Below, one piece after another: positions 4,349 through 11,930 of a stretch of 17,397 bases of DNA. A program made the translations under genes and the position numbers. The DNA lies in the NCBI GenBank assembly GCA_004356685.1, contig SMWS01000097.1:1-17397 (forward strand). The letters run 5' to 3'. This DNA comes from Deltaproteobacteria bacterium (GTDB taxonomy: Bacteria > Desulfobacterota_D > UBA1144 > Nemesobacterales > N074bin48). The stretch's first letter is position 1; every line of letters starts with the position of its first letter. The notes under the pieces were generated by a model. That model ran no database searches. It was not told where the DNA came from and saw nothing but the letters and a program-made list of their open reading frames with translations.

Positions 4349-6766
4349 ATGTCAGACATAAAGATAGACGATAGTAATAAACTACAAATCCCACTTCTTC
4401 CATTAAGAGATGTGGTTGTTTTTCCATATATGATAGCACCTTTATATATAGGGAGAGATAAGTCTATAAAAGCTGTTAATGCAGCAATGAAAAACAAAAA
4501 GGAAATTTTCCTTGTAACTCAGAAAGATCCTAAAAATGAAGACCCTAAGGAAAGCGATTTATTCACTATTGGCACAATAGCTACTGTTGCTCAAATGCTA
4601 AAACTGCCAGATGGCACTGTTAAGGTTCTGATTGAGGGCAAAAAAAGGGGAAAGCTATTAGATTTTATTCCAAAATCTGAATATTTTCTCGTTCATGCTC
4701 AGCCAATTGAAGAAGAAGAGGTTTCAGATATCGAAACAGAAGCGCTTACTAGGAATCTGTTATCAGCATTTGAAAGCTATGTAAAACACAACAAGAAAAT
4801 TCCGGCAGAATCTTATAACAATGTTTCATCAATAAAAGAAGCAAACCGTCTATCTGATTCAATCTGCGCATATATTCAGTTAAAGCAGGATGATAAGCAG
4901 GAGCTGCTTGAGATAATAAATCCCAAAGAAAGGCTAGAGAAACTATTTGAAAAGTTAAGCGAAGATTTAGAAATTCTAAAAGTAGAAAAGCGCATCGAAC
5001 AAAGAGTTAAGAAAAGAATGGAAAAAGCTCAAAAAGAGCATTATCTAAATGAGCAGATGAAAGCTATTCAGGACGAGCTTGGCGAAGGGGATGACATGAA
5101 ATCAGAGGTTCAGGAATTTGAGGAGAAGTTAAAAGATAAAACACTCCCTGAAGACGTTGAAGAAAAAATCAAAAAAGAGCTAAAAAAATTAAAGCTTATG
5201 TCGCCAATGACCCCGGAAGCTAATGTTGAAAGGAGCTATATAGACTGGATTTTGTCACTTCCCTGGGGCGAAGAAAAAACTGAAGACAGGTTAGATCTAG
5301 ACGATGCATCTAAAATTTTGGACGAAGACCATTATGGTTTAGATAAACCAAAAGAAAGGATTATAGAGTATCTTGCCGTTAGAAAACTTACTAATAAATT
5401 AAAAGGGCCCATACTTTGCTTTGTTGGACCACCTGGGGTCGGAAAAACATCACTGGCAAAATCTATTGCAAGGGCAATGGACAGGAAATTTGTAAGGATA
5501 TCTCTTGGCGGTGTAAGAGACGAAGCTGAGATTCGCGGCCACAGAAGAACTTATATTGGAGCGCTGCCCGGAAAAATTATACAGGGCATGAAAAAGGCTG
5601 GAACCGTTAATCCGGTTTTTCTGCTAGATGAAATTGACAAACTTGGTTCTGATTTCAGAGGAGATCCTTCATCTGCATTATTGGAAGCTCTTGATCCTGA
5701 ACAGAATAAAAATTTTAATGATCATTACATCGAAGTTGACTATGATCTTTCTAAAGTACTTTTCATCTGCACAGCAAATGTACTTCATTCAATCCCCTGG
5801 GCACTCCAGGATAGAATGGAGATAATTCGTTTACCGGGCTACACAGAAAATGAAAAAGTGAAGATATTAATGAATTTTTTACTTCCAAAACAGCTTGAGG
5901 CTCACGGTTTAAAAGACAAAAATGTAACTGTAACGGAAGGTTCTATACTCAAGGCTATAAGACTCTACACTAGGGAAGCAGGGGTAAGAACAATTGAAAG
6001 AGAACTTGCAACAATTTGCAGAAAAGCTGCAAAAGAGATTGTAAAAAATGGGGATGACATTCAAGTTAAAATTACCCCAAAAAATCTAAGCAAGTTTTTA
6101 GGAATTCCAAAATACAAGTATGGCGAGATTGAAGACACAGATATAATTGGTATGTCAACAGGACTTGCATGGTCTGAAATTGGTGGCGAAATACTTAATA
6201 TCGAGGTTTCTATAGTTCCTGGTAAAGGAATTTTTAAGGTTACCGGAAAACTGGGTGATGTGATGCAGGAATCTGCTCAGGCGGCTATGAGCTACGTTAG
6301 ATCAAGGACCCTGCAGCTTGGGCTTGAAAGAAATTTCTACCAGAAAGTCGATATTCATATCCACGTTCCAGAAGGAGCAATTCCCAAAGACGGGCCTTCG
6401 GCTGGTATTGCAATCACAACTGCAATTGTATCTGCACTGATTAAAAAGCCTGTTAAACGAGACGTGGCAATGACCGGTGAAATTACACTTAGGGGCAAGG
6501 TGCTTCCCATTGGTGGACTAAAAGAAAAAATATTAGCCGCACACAGAGCAAGGGTAAAAACAGTCCTTATCCCAAAAGATAATTTAAAAGATACTAAAGA
6601 TATTCCGTCTAATATTCTAAAAGACGTTGAACTTAAGCTTGTAGATCATATGGACGAGGTCTTAAATGAAGCTATTATTTCTGATACTGAGATTCTTAAT
6701 GAAAAAATAGATAGTTCACAATTAGATATAACAAAAACACAGACTCATAGAATCACCCATTCTTAA
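4349..6766 (+). CDS. lon: Lon ATP-dependent protease
   Basis: An 805-aa, full-length bacterial LonA, the cytoplasmic hexameric AAA+ protease that degrades misfolded and selected regulatory proteins. The order is: N-terminal substrate-binding domain (about 14-205), a charged coiled-coil (about 205-300), the AAA+ module with Walker A GPPGVGKTS at 360-368 and Walker B VFLLDEID at 423-430, and the protease domain. There the catalytic Ser684 sits in PKDGPSAG, and Lys727 in GLKEK is 43 residues later, the same spacing as the E. coli Ser679-Lys722 pair. The C-terminal tail of about 30 residues is polar and poorly conserved. The ribosome binding site GAGG lies 8 nt before the ATG. It is probably a single-gene transcript, with a strong hairpin just after the stop. 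Confidence 0.98.
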   Translation: MSDIKIDDSNKLQIPLLPLRDVVVFPYMIAPLYIGRDKSIKAVNAAMKNKKEIFLVTQKDPKNEDPKESDLFTIGTIATVAQMLKLPDGTVKVLIEGKKRGKLLDFIPKSEYFLVHAQPIEEEEVSDIETEALTRNLLSAFESYVKHNKKIPAESYNNVSSIKEANRLSDSICAYIQLKQDDKQELLEIINPKERLEKLFEKLSEDLEILKVEKRIEQRVKKRMEKAQKEHYLNEQMKAIQDELGEGDDMKSEVQEFEEKLKDKTLPEDVEEKIKKELKKLKLMSPMTPEANVERSYIDWILSLPWGEEKTEDRLDLDDASKILDEDHYGLDKPKERIIEYLAVRKLTNKLKGPILCFVGPPGVGKTSLAKSIARAMDRKFVRISLGGVRDEAEIRGHRRTYIGALPGKIIQGMKKAGTVNPVFLLDEIDKLGSDFRGDPSSALLEALDPEQNKNFNDHYIEVDYDLSKVLFICTANVLHSIPWALQDRMEIIRLPGYTENEKVKILMNFLLPKQLEAHGLKDKNVTVTEGSILKAIRLYTREAGVRTIERELATICRKAAKEIVKNGDDIQVKITPKNLSKFLGIPKYKYGEIEDTDIIGMSTGLAWSEIGGEILNIEVSIVPGKGIFKVTGKLGDVMQESAQAAMSYVRSRTLQLGLERNFYQKVDIHIHVPEGAIPKDGPSAGIAITTAIVSALIKKPVKRDVAMTGEITLRGKVLPIGGLKEKILAAHRARVKTVLIPKDNLKDTKDIPSNILKDVELKLVDHMDEVLNEAIISDTEILNEKIDSSQLDITKTQTHRITHS

Positions 6767-6770
6767 TAGT

Positions 6771-6804
6771 AGTAGGAATCCTGTTTTTTAGCGGGATTCC
6801 TACT
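6771..6804 (+). terminator. Hairpin terminator behind lon
   Basis: AGTAGGAATCC (6771-6781) and GGATTCCTACT (6794-6804) form a perfect 11-bp stem with a 12-nt loop containing T6. It starts 4 nt after the lon stop. The tail GTTTAAC is only modestly T-rich. Confidence 0.7.
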
Positions 6805-6866
6805 GTTTAACATTAGTTACCAATCCAGTATATTTATTTAGACTACTAGTATTTTCGGGAGGAAAT

Positions 6867-7337
6867 ATGGAATTCATATCTATCCCTATAGATAAACAAA
6901 AGAGAATTGCACTGGTTGCCCACGATAACAGAAAAGAAATTCTTATAGAGTGGGCAAAAAAGAATAAAAAAACACTTATAAAACACAAACTCTATGCTAC
7001 CGGCACAACCGGAAAACTTATTCAAGACACCTTGGGATTAAAAATAACCAGATTCAACAGCGGCCTGCTGGGAGGAGATCAGCAGATTGGAGCCAAAATT
7101 TCAGAAGGTAAGTTGGATATATTAATATTCTTCTGGGACCCGCTTTCTCCGCTTCCACATGATCCTGATATAAAAGCGCTTCTAAGAATCGCGGTTCTTT
7201 GGAATATCCCAATGGCGTGCAACCGGGCAACGGCAGATTTTATGATGTCATCCAACTTAATTAACACTAAATATGACAGAATTGTTATTGATTATAAAAA
7301 ATATAAGCAGAGATTTAAAAATGAATCTATTGATTAA
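6867..7337 (+). CDS. mgsA: Methylglyoxal synthase
   Basis: A 156-aa enzyme converting dihydroxyacetone phosphate to methylglyoxal and phosphate, the entry to the methylglyoxal bypass of lower glycolysis. The numbering matches E. coli MgsA at key sites: His19 and Lys23 near the phosphate site, the TGTTG loop at 45-49, Asp71 in GGDQQIGA, Asp91 in FFWDPL, and His98 and Asp101 in PHDPD. The end ALLRIAVLWNIPMACNRATA is a typical family signature. A GGAGG ribosome binding site lies 5 nt before the ATG. The 80-aa gene starts 3 nt after its stop, so the two are likely co-translated. Activity of the family is inhibited by phosphate, which suggests a role under phosphate limitation or sugar-phosphate stress (inference). 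Confidence 0.97.
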   Translation: MEFISIPIDKQKRIALVAHDNRKEILIEWAKKNKKTLIKHKLYATGTTGKLIQDTLGLKITRFNSGLLGGDQQIGAKISEGKLDILIFFWDPLSPLPHDPDIKALLRIAVLWNIPMACNRATADFMMSSNLINTKYDRIVIDYKKYKQRFKNESID

Positions 7338-7340
7338 AAA

Positions 7341-7583
7341 ATGAAACAAAAATTATTTGATGCAATAGACCTGGCAAACAAAGGTGACTGGGACAAAGCT
7401 CACAAGACAGTTCAGGATATAGAACATGAATACGCATACTGGATACATGCAAATCTCCACAGAGATGAGGGAGATATTTCAAATTCTAAATACTGGTATG
7501 CAAGAGCAAAAAAAGATTATTCAGAAATGGATTTAAAAGGAGAAAGAGAGTTAATTAAAAAAGAGATAGAGGAAAATCTTTGA
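7341..7583 (+). CDS. Conserved-looking small protein coupled to mgsA, 80 aa
   Basis: I do not have a family name. The sequence is charged and helical, with a dense aromatic/histidine block, WIHANLHRDEGDISNSKYWY, at about residues 35-54. The preceding GDWDKAH plus this block look like two helical-hairpin (TPR-like) repeats, as in short sel1 or TPR proteins. I recall similar short proteins with an HRxEGD-xNxxYWYxRA pattern in many bacteria, with no known function. The start is 3 nt after the mgsA stop without its own clear Shine-Dalgarno sequence, so translation is probably coupled to mgsA. It has no signal peptide or membrane segment, so it is likely cytoplasmic. A link with methylglyoxal or with ligand binding is a guess from position only. 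Confidence 0.8.
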   Translation: MKQKLFDAIDLANKGDWDKAHKTVQDIEHEYAYWIHANLHRDEGDISNSKYWYARAKKDYSEMDLKGERELIKKEIEENL

Positions 7584-7738
7584 AAGATTACTATTTTAAA
7601 ATTAGAATATTCTTATCTGCATTTTTGATGTTTTCTCTACAATTTCCCTTTTCTTTTCCCAGTGAATATTAAAAGCCTTGGTCATTACTTCAATTCCTAC
7701 GTCTACTTTCGTTTATATTAAATATTAATTTTTTTTAA

Positions 7739-8206
7739 TTAATTTTTAAACCAATCATCCGGATTAACTCGGATGGCAAGGACTTCTGCTGTTACGGTTT
7801 TAAGTTTGTTTGAAAACACATCACAGGATAGCCATACTTTTCTTCCTTCTTTTTGTAATATTGATGCCTCTAACCTGATAGCAGTACCTATAGGAGTGGG
7901 CTTTAAATAATCAATTTTTAACGACGCTGTTACGCACCATATAAGTGGCAATGAGTCCAATTCTCTACCTTCAATTTTGTACTCATTAGCTATAGCAGAA
8001 CCCACCGCATGACAATCAATTACAGATGATATAACTCCTCCGTTTAAAACATCAACTGGTCCTGCCATATGATGTTTATGAGGTTCCCATACACATATTG
8101 ATACATCACCTTTCCAATAGCTTTTTATTTGCAATCCGTGTTCATTATTCCCACATCCCCAGCATTTATTATGTTTCCAGTAATCCTGAAAAGGTTTTTC
8201 TGACAT
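7739..8206 (-). CDS. Hotdog-fold (PaaI-type) thioesterase
   Basis: A 155-aa hotdog-fold protein of the PaaI/YbgC-like acyl-CoA thioesterase group. The core helix carries NGGVISSVIDCHAVGSA from residue 55. NGG stands where many members have HGG, and Asp64 is the likely catalytic acid. The N-terminus has CWGCG at 15-19, typical of a subfamily that starts with a short cysteine-rich segment before the hotdog domain. The ribosome binding site GGAG lies 9 nt before the ATG. It is divergent from the beta-oxidation operon across 269 nt, so the two may share control. A role releasing free acid and CoA from an acyl-CoA of that pathway fits the context but is inference. The substrate cannot be told from sequence. 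Confidence 0.85.
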   Translation of the reverse strand: MSEKPFQDYWKHNKCWGCGNNEHGLQIKSYWKGDVSICVWEPHKHHMAGPVDVLNGGVISSVIDCHAVGSAIANEYKIEGRELDSLPLIWCVTASLKIDYLKPTPIGTAIRLEASILQKEGRKVWLSCDVFSNKLKTVTAEVLAIRVNPDDWFKN

Positions 8207-8395
8207 CAGTTGTATCTCCAGTTGAATATTTATTAAATTAAGTATTAGAAATCGTAACTATTAATCTTGCCTTTTACAACCTATTAGTCAGATCTCGGCA
8301 GCCAATTACTTATGTAAATATTTTGTACATAGCGCAAATTACAATCTATTACAAAGTTCTCTGCAAAACGGTGTTTGGACTTATAATATTATTAA

Positions 8396-8424
8396 TTGAC
8401 AATAAAAATAATATTTATTATAAT
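8396..8424 (+). promoter_or_regulatory. Consensus sigma-70 promoter of the beta-oxidation operon
   Basis: TTGACA (8396-8401) and TATAAT (8419-8424) are both perfect, with an ideal 17-nt spacer. Transcription would start near 8431. So strong a promoter usually needs repression, and a palindrome lies directly behind it. Confidence 0.85.
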
Positions 8425-8428
8425 AGCG

Positions 8429-8442
8429 AGCGAGCGCTCGGT
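8429..8442. promoter_or_regulatory. Probable TetR-type operator
   Basis: CGAGCGCTCG (8431-8440) is a perfect 10-bp palindrome, and the outer A8429/T8442 also pair. GC-rich islands like this stand out in A/T-rich DNA. It covers the predicted start of transcription 7 nt after the -10 box, where a bound repressor would block RNA polymerase. The second gene of the operon encodes a TetR-family protein, the likely ligand-sensing repressor (inference). Confidence 0.65.
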
Positions 8443-8463
8443 TGTATTTATAAACTAACGCTT

Positions 8464-8470
8464 AAGGGGT
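8464..8470 (+). promoter_or_regulatory. Ribosome binding site that fixes the acyl-CoA dehydrogenase start
   Basis: AAGGGG lies 6-7 nt before the ATG at 8476. The frame stays open upstream to a TTG at 8323, but that stretch contains the promoter and operator, so the ATG at 8476 is the start. Confidence 0.75.
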
Positions 8471-8475
8471 TACAT

Positions 8476-9624
8476 ATGTTTTTATCAAATCTATCCGAAG
8501 ATCAGAAGATGATTCATAAATTGATTTCAGATTTTTCTGAAAACGAAATTAAACCGGTTGCTTCTGAAAACGAAAGAAACTCCCGATTTCCTGCTGAACT
8601 AATCAAAAAACTTGGCGAGCTCGGATTTATGGGACATTTTGTGCCAACTGAATACGGAGGATGCGGTTTAGATTATCTTTCTTATATTATCGCCATAGAA
8701 GAAATATCAAAAGCCTGCGCATCCACGGGAATTATTGTCTCGGCACACAATTCGCTTACATGCAGCCCAATCATCGACTTTGGTACAGATGGACAAAAAG
8801 AGAAATACCTGCCAGACCTCTCTTGCGGCAAAAAACTTGGCTGTTTTGCTTTAAGCGAACCCGAAGCCGGCTCAGATGCTGCAAGCATAAAAACAACAGC
8901 AGTTAAGGAAGGAAAACATTATATAATTAATGGGTTAAAGTCCTGGATAACAAATGGTTCCGAAGCAGATATAGCAATAGTTTTTGTATCCACAGACAGA
9001 AAATTAAAAAGCCGGGGAATTACCGCTTTTATTGTTGACTTAGATTCTCCCGGGATCGAAATAGGAAAATCTGAACACAAACTAGGAATAAAAGCGTCCA
9101 GTACAACGCAGACAATTTTTGATAATTGTAAAATTCCTGCTGAAAATTTGTTGGGAAGTGAGGGTGAAGGTTTCAAAATAGCCATGAAAACACTGGATGG
9201 CGGGAGAATTGGCGTTGCCGCCCAGGCAGTCGGAATAGCAAGGGCAGCACTTGAAGCATCGGTAATATATGCTAAAGAAAGAAAAGCTTTTGGTGACAGT
9301 ATTTCTAATTTTCAGGGAATACAGTTTATGATTGCAGATATGTCTACAAGAGTAGAAGCTGCAAGACTGCTTACATGGCAAGCCGCTTCCCTTTTAAACA
9401 AGGGACTTAAATATACAAAACAATCTGCTATGGCAAAGCTCTTTGCTGCCGAAACCGCTATGTGGGTAACAACAAAGGCAATTCAAATCCACGGTGGCAA
9501 TGGATATACGACTGACTTCCCAGTTGAAAGGTATTTTAGAGATGCCAAGATAACAGAGATTTATGAAGGCACGTCAGAAATTCAAAGAATTGTTATTGCA
9601 AAACAAACACTCAGTGAATTCTGA
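8476..9624 (+). CDS. Acyl-CoA dehydrogenase, short-chain type
   Basis: A 382-aa FAD enzyme oxidising acyl-CoA to trans-2-enoyl-CoA, passing electrons to ETF. Standard segments are present: the N-terminal helical domain (to about 120), the FAD/substrate motif CFALSEPEAGSDAAS and the WITNG segment in the middle beta-domain, and the C-terminal helical domain ending YEGTSEIQR. Glu364 in that YEGT motif is the expected catalytic base, in the position used by short- and medium-chain enzymes. The start is the ATG with AAGGGG upstream, giving the usual family length. It is the first gene of the operon, behind the consensus promoter and operator. The pathway neighbours (hydroxyacyl-CoA dehydrogenase, hydratase, thiolase) point to butyryl-CoA or another short chain. 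No etfAB genes are in the window. Confidence 0.95.
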   Translation: MFLSNLSEDQKMIHKLISDFSENEIKPVASENERNSRFPAELIKKLGELGFMGHFVPTEYGGCGLDYLSYIIAIEEISKACASTGIIVSAHNSLTCSPIIDFGTDGQKEKYLPDLSCGKKLGCFALSEPEAGSDAASIKTTAVKEGKHYIINGLKSWITNGSEADIAIVFVSTDRKLKSRGITAFIVDLDSPGIEIGKSEHKLGIKASSTTQTIFDNCKIPAENLLGSEGEGFKIAMKTLDGGRIGVAAQAVGIARAALEASVIYAKERKAFGDSISNFQGIQFMIADMSTRVEAARLLTWQAASLLNKGLKYTKQSAMAKLFAAETAMWVTTKAIQIHGGNGYTTDFPVERYFRDAKITEIYEGTSEIQRIVIAKQTLSEF

Positions 9625-9649
9625 TTTTGTTACCGGGGATATATAAAAA

Positions 9650-10264
9650 ATGCAAGACACTATTGAATCAAATATAAAAGATAAAGACCTTATTGATACA
9701 AGGCGCAGGGAAATTGTGAATGCTGCGGTTGAGCTATTTGTGAGAAAAGGTTTCCACCAGACCACTGTTCGTGAAATAGCAAGAGAGTTTGGGATGAGCA
9801 TGGGCGCACTCTACGATTATATTAGAACAAAGGAAGATATACTTTTTTTAGTATGTGATCATATACACACCACTGTAAGCAACAAATTAAAAGAATCTGT
9901 GGTAAGTGAAAAAACGGGCATAGAAATCCTTAAAAATGCTATTTCTGACTATTTTATAATAATAAATGAAAATCAGGACTACATGCTTCTCCTCTATCAG
10001 GAAACCAAGTCCTTAAGCAAAGCTGCAAGAAAATATATTTTTGTGGCAGAAAATGAATTAACATCAATTTTTGAAGATATATTAAAGCAGTGCATAAAAG
10101 AAAAAACTGTTCGCATTAATCACAGAAAGACTAAACTTGTAGCAAATAACATTATGGTAATTGGTCAAATGTGGGCATTTAGACGCTGGGTTCTCCGTGA
10201 TAATTATTCCATAAATTCATACATAAAAACACAGACAGAATTAATATTAAAAGGGATTATTTAA
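9650..10264 (+). CDS. TetR-family transcriptional regulator of the operon
   Basis: A 204-aa one-component regulator. The DNA-binding domain is at about residues 18-66, with the helix-turn-helix TVREIAREFGMSMGALYDYI ending at Tyr57-Ile58 followed by KEDIL, the usual TetR pattern. The rest is the helical ligand/dimer domain, with no motif that names the ligand. It lies second in the operon, 25 nt after the acyl-CoA dehydrogenase stop with a GGGG ribosome binding site, and ends 2 nt before the next ATG. By analogy with fatty-acid regulators such as Bacillus FadR, an acyl-CoA of the pathway is the likely inducer, and the palindrome at 8429-8442 the likely operator. That would give autoregulation by negative feedback. 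This is inference from position. Confidence 0.93.
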   Translation: MQDTIESNIKDKDLIDTRRREIVNAAVELFVRKGFHQTTVREIAREFGMSMGALYDYIRTKEDILFLVCDHIHTTVSNKLKESVVSEKTGIEILKNAISDYFIIINENQDYMLLLYQETKSLSKAARKYIFVAENELTSIFEDILKQCIKEKTVRINHRKTKLVANNIMVIGQMWAFRRWVLRDNYSINSYIKTQTELILKGII

Positions 10265-10266
10265 CT

Positions 10267-11124
10267 ATGAGTAAACCTAAAATTAGAAAAGTAGGGATAG
10301 CCGGGTCAGGAACCATGGGCTCAGGAATTGCACAGCTTGTTGCAGCTTCAGGGTACCGGGTAGTTCTAATTGATTTAAATGATGGACTTCTTAAAAAAGC
10401 GGTTTCCAGAATTGAAAAAAACCTCTTGAGACTGGTTGAAAAAGATAAAATTACAAAAAAAATTAAACAACAAATTGTATCAAGAATAATAACTTCTACA
10501 AATCTTGAGGAGCTTGGTGATTGTGATCTTGTTATTGAAGCAGTTTCAGAAAATATTAATATAAAAAAGCAGCTATTTGAAAAACTGGATACTATACTAA
10601 AAAAAGGCTGTATCATCGCATCCAATACATCTACACTGCCAATAATCCAACTTGCCATGATAACAAACCGACCCGAAAATGTAGTGGGAATCCACTTTTT
10701 TAACCCTGCCCCTGTTATGAAACTGGTTGAAATCATAAAGTCTCTTACAACAAGCGACCAAACTGTGCAAAAGGCAAAAGAATTTACTTTGAGTCTTGGA
10801 AAAGACCCCGTTATTACCAAAGACAGACCCGGGTTTATCGTAAATAGAATCCTGCTACCTATGTTGAATGAAGCAGTTTTTGCTCTGGAAGAGGGGATGG
10901 GAACAGCTCAGGACATCGATAAAGCCATGAAACTGGGCACTAATCATCCGATGGGGCCTCTTGAGCTAATTGATTTAATAGGCCTAGATGTAATTTTGGA
11001 TATTTTAGACGTTCTGTTTGAAGAATTCAAAGATCCAAAATATAGGGCTTGCCCGCTGCTACGCCAGATGGTAAGAGCGGGTCACCTTGGAAGAAAGTCA
11101 GGCAGAGGGTTTCATGATTATTAA
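10267..11124 (+). CDS. hbd: 3-hydroxybutyryl-CoA dehydrogenase
   Basis: A 285-aa NAD(P)-dependent enzyme oxidising (S)-3-hydroxyacyl-CoA to 3-oxoacyl-CoA. The Rossmann motif GSGTMGSG begins at Gly13. The catalytic pair is His143 (in IHFFNPAPVMKLVE) and Glu155, 12 residues apart as in the mammalian enzyme. SNTSTLPI and DRPGFIVNRILLP are family signatures. The length and the end GRGFHDY are those of the stand-alone short-chain form (Hbd/PaaH), not the fused FadB type. It starts 2 nt after the TetR stop, so the two are likely translationally coupled, with a ribosome binding site inside the regulator's last codons. It works between the hydratase and the thiolase encoded just downstream. Confidence 0.96.
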   Translation: MSKPKIRKVGIAGSGTMGSGIAQLVAASGYRVVLIDLNDGLLKKAVSRIEKNLLRLVEKDKITKKIKQQIVSRIITSTNLEELGDCDLVIEAVSENINIKKQLFEKLDTILKKGCIIASNTSTLPIIQLAMITNRPENVVGIHFFNPAPVMKLVEIIKSLTTSDQTVQKAKEFTLSLGKDPVITKDRPGFIVNRILLPMLNEAVFALEEGMGTAQDIDKAMKLGTNHPMGPLELIDLIGLDVILDILDVLFEEFKDPKYRACPLLRQMVRAGHLGRKSGRGFHDY

Positions 11125-11143
11125 AGAATAAGGAGATATATTA

Positions 11144-11926
11144 ATGTTTGAACATATTTTATATGAAGAGATCAAAGATAGGATTGGGCTCTTAAAAATA
11201 AACAGGGAAAAAGCTCTAAATGCTCTTAACCTGCAAACAGTAAGTGAATTAAACAAATTTATAAATGAACAGCTACCCGGTGAAAACTTAAGAGTATTGA
11301 TAATTACAGGGTCGGGTTCTAAAGCCTTTGTTGCCGGGGCTGACATTAAACAGATGAAGGAAATGAGCAAAGAAGAGTTTCATAATTATTGCAATGTTTC
11401 TCACGACAATTTCAACAAGATACAGAATCTAAAAATACCTGTAATTGCCGCTGTAAACGGTTACGCTCTCGGAGGCGGATGCGAGCTTGCACTTGCCTGT
11501 GATATAAGAATCGCATCAGATAATGTAAAAATTGGATTTCCAGAGACAAAGCTTGGACTATTTCCATGTTGGGGAGGTACTAAAAGATCTTCTATGCTAA
11601 TGGGTATCGGCAAAGTAAAGGAGTTGATTTTTACAGGAGATATGATTAGCGCTGAAGAAGCTTTGAAAATCGGCCTGGTAGATAAAGTCGTAAAGCAGGA
11701 CGAACTTATGGACGAAGTACTCAGCATGGCTGAAAAAATATCAAATAACGGCCCGCTTGCAATTGCATATGCAAAAGAAACAATTAATAAAGGCCAAGAA
11801 ATGAATCACTCAGGTGCACTGGATTTGGAATTAAAAATGGGCGTTGAGTGTTTTGATTCTTTAGACAGGTTGGAAGGAATGACAGCGTATTTAGAAAAAA
11901 GAACTGCTGAATTTATAGGAAAATAA
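11144..11926 (+). CDS. Enoyl-CoA hydratase (crotonase family)
   Basis: A 260-aa crotonase-fold enzyme, most likely hydrating trans-2-enoyl-CoA to (S)-3-hydroxyacyl-CoA. The oxyanion-hole segments AFVAGADI and ALGGGCELA are intact. The two catalytic glutamates are present at Glu114 (GGGCE) and Glu134 (FPETK), 20 residues apart like Glu144/Glu164 of the rat enzyme, which supports hydratase rather than isomerase activity. The loop after Glu134 reads LFPCWGGTKR, where most hydratases have P-G-x-G-G-T; Cys142-Trp143 is unusual. A strong AAGGAG ribosome binding site lies 8 nt before the ATG. It is the fourth gene of the beta-oxidation operon, 19 nt after hbd, and the thiolase starts 4 nt after its stop. 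Confidence 0.95.
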   Translation: MFEHILYEEIKDRIGLLKINREKALNALNLQTVSELNKFINEQLPGENLRVLIITGSGSKAFVAGADIKQMKEMSKEEFHNYCNVSHDNFNKIQNLKIPVIAAVNGYALGGGCELALACDIRIASDNVKIGFPETKLGLFPCWGGTKRSSMLMGIGKVKELIFTGDMISAEEALKIGLVDKVVKQDELMDEVLSMAEKISNNGPLAIAYAKETINKGQEMNHSGALDLELKMGVECFDSLDRLEGMTAYLEKRTAEFIGK

Positions 11927-11930
11927 GACA

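Noticed and set aside
4207..4497. Minus-strand frame of 96 codons overlapping the lon start
   Set aside because: It overlaps the well-supported lon N-terminus in antisense and its translation is low-complexity and hydrophobic. No ribosome binding site.
8323..8475. Longer N-terminus (51 extra codons) for the acyl-CoA dehydrogenase
   Set aside because: This stretch contains the consensus promoter and the operator. The ATG at 8476 has a good ribosome binding site and gives the normal family length.
10257..10820. Minus-strand frame of 187 codons inside hbd
   Set aside because: It is antisense to a clear hydroxyacyl-CoA dehydrogenase. Serine- and isoleucine-rich shadow translation with no family features.
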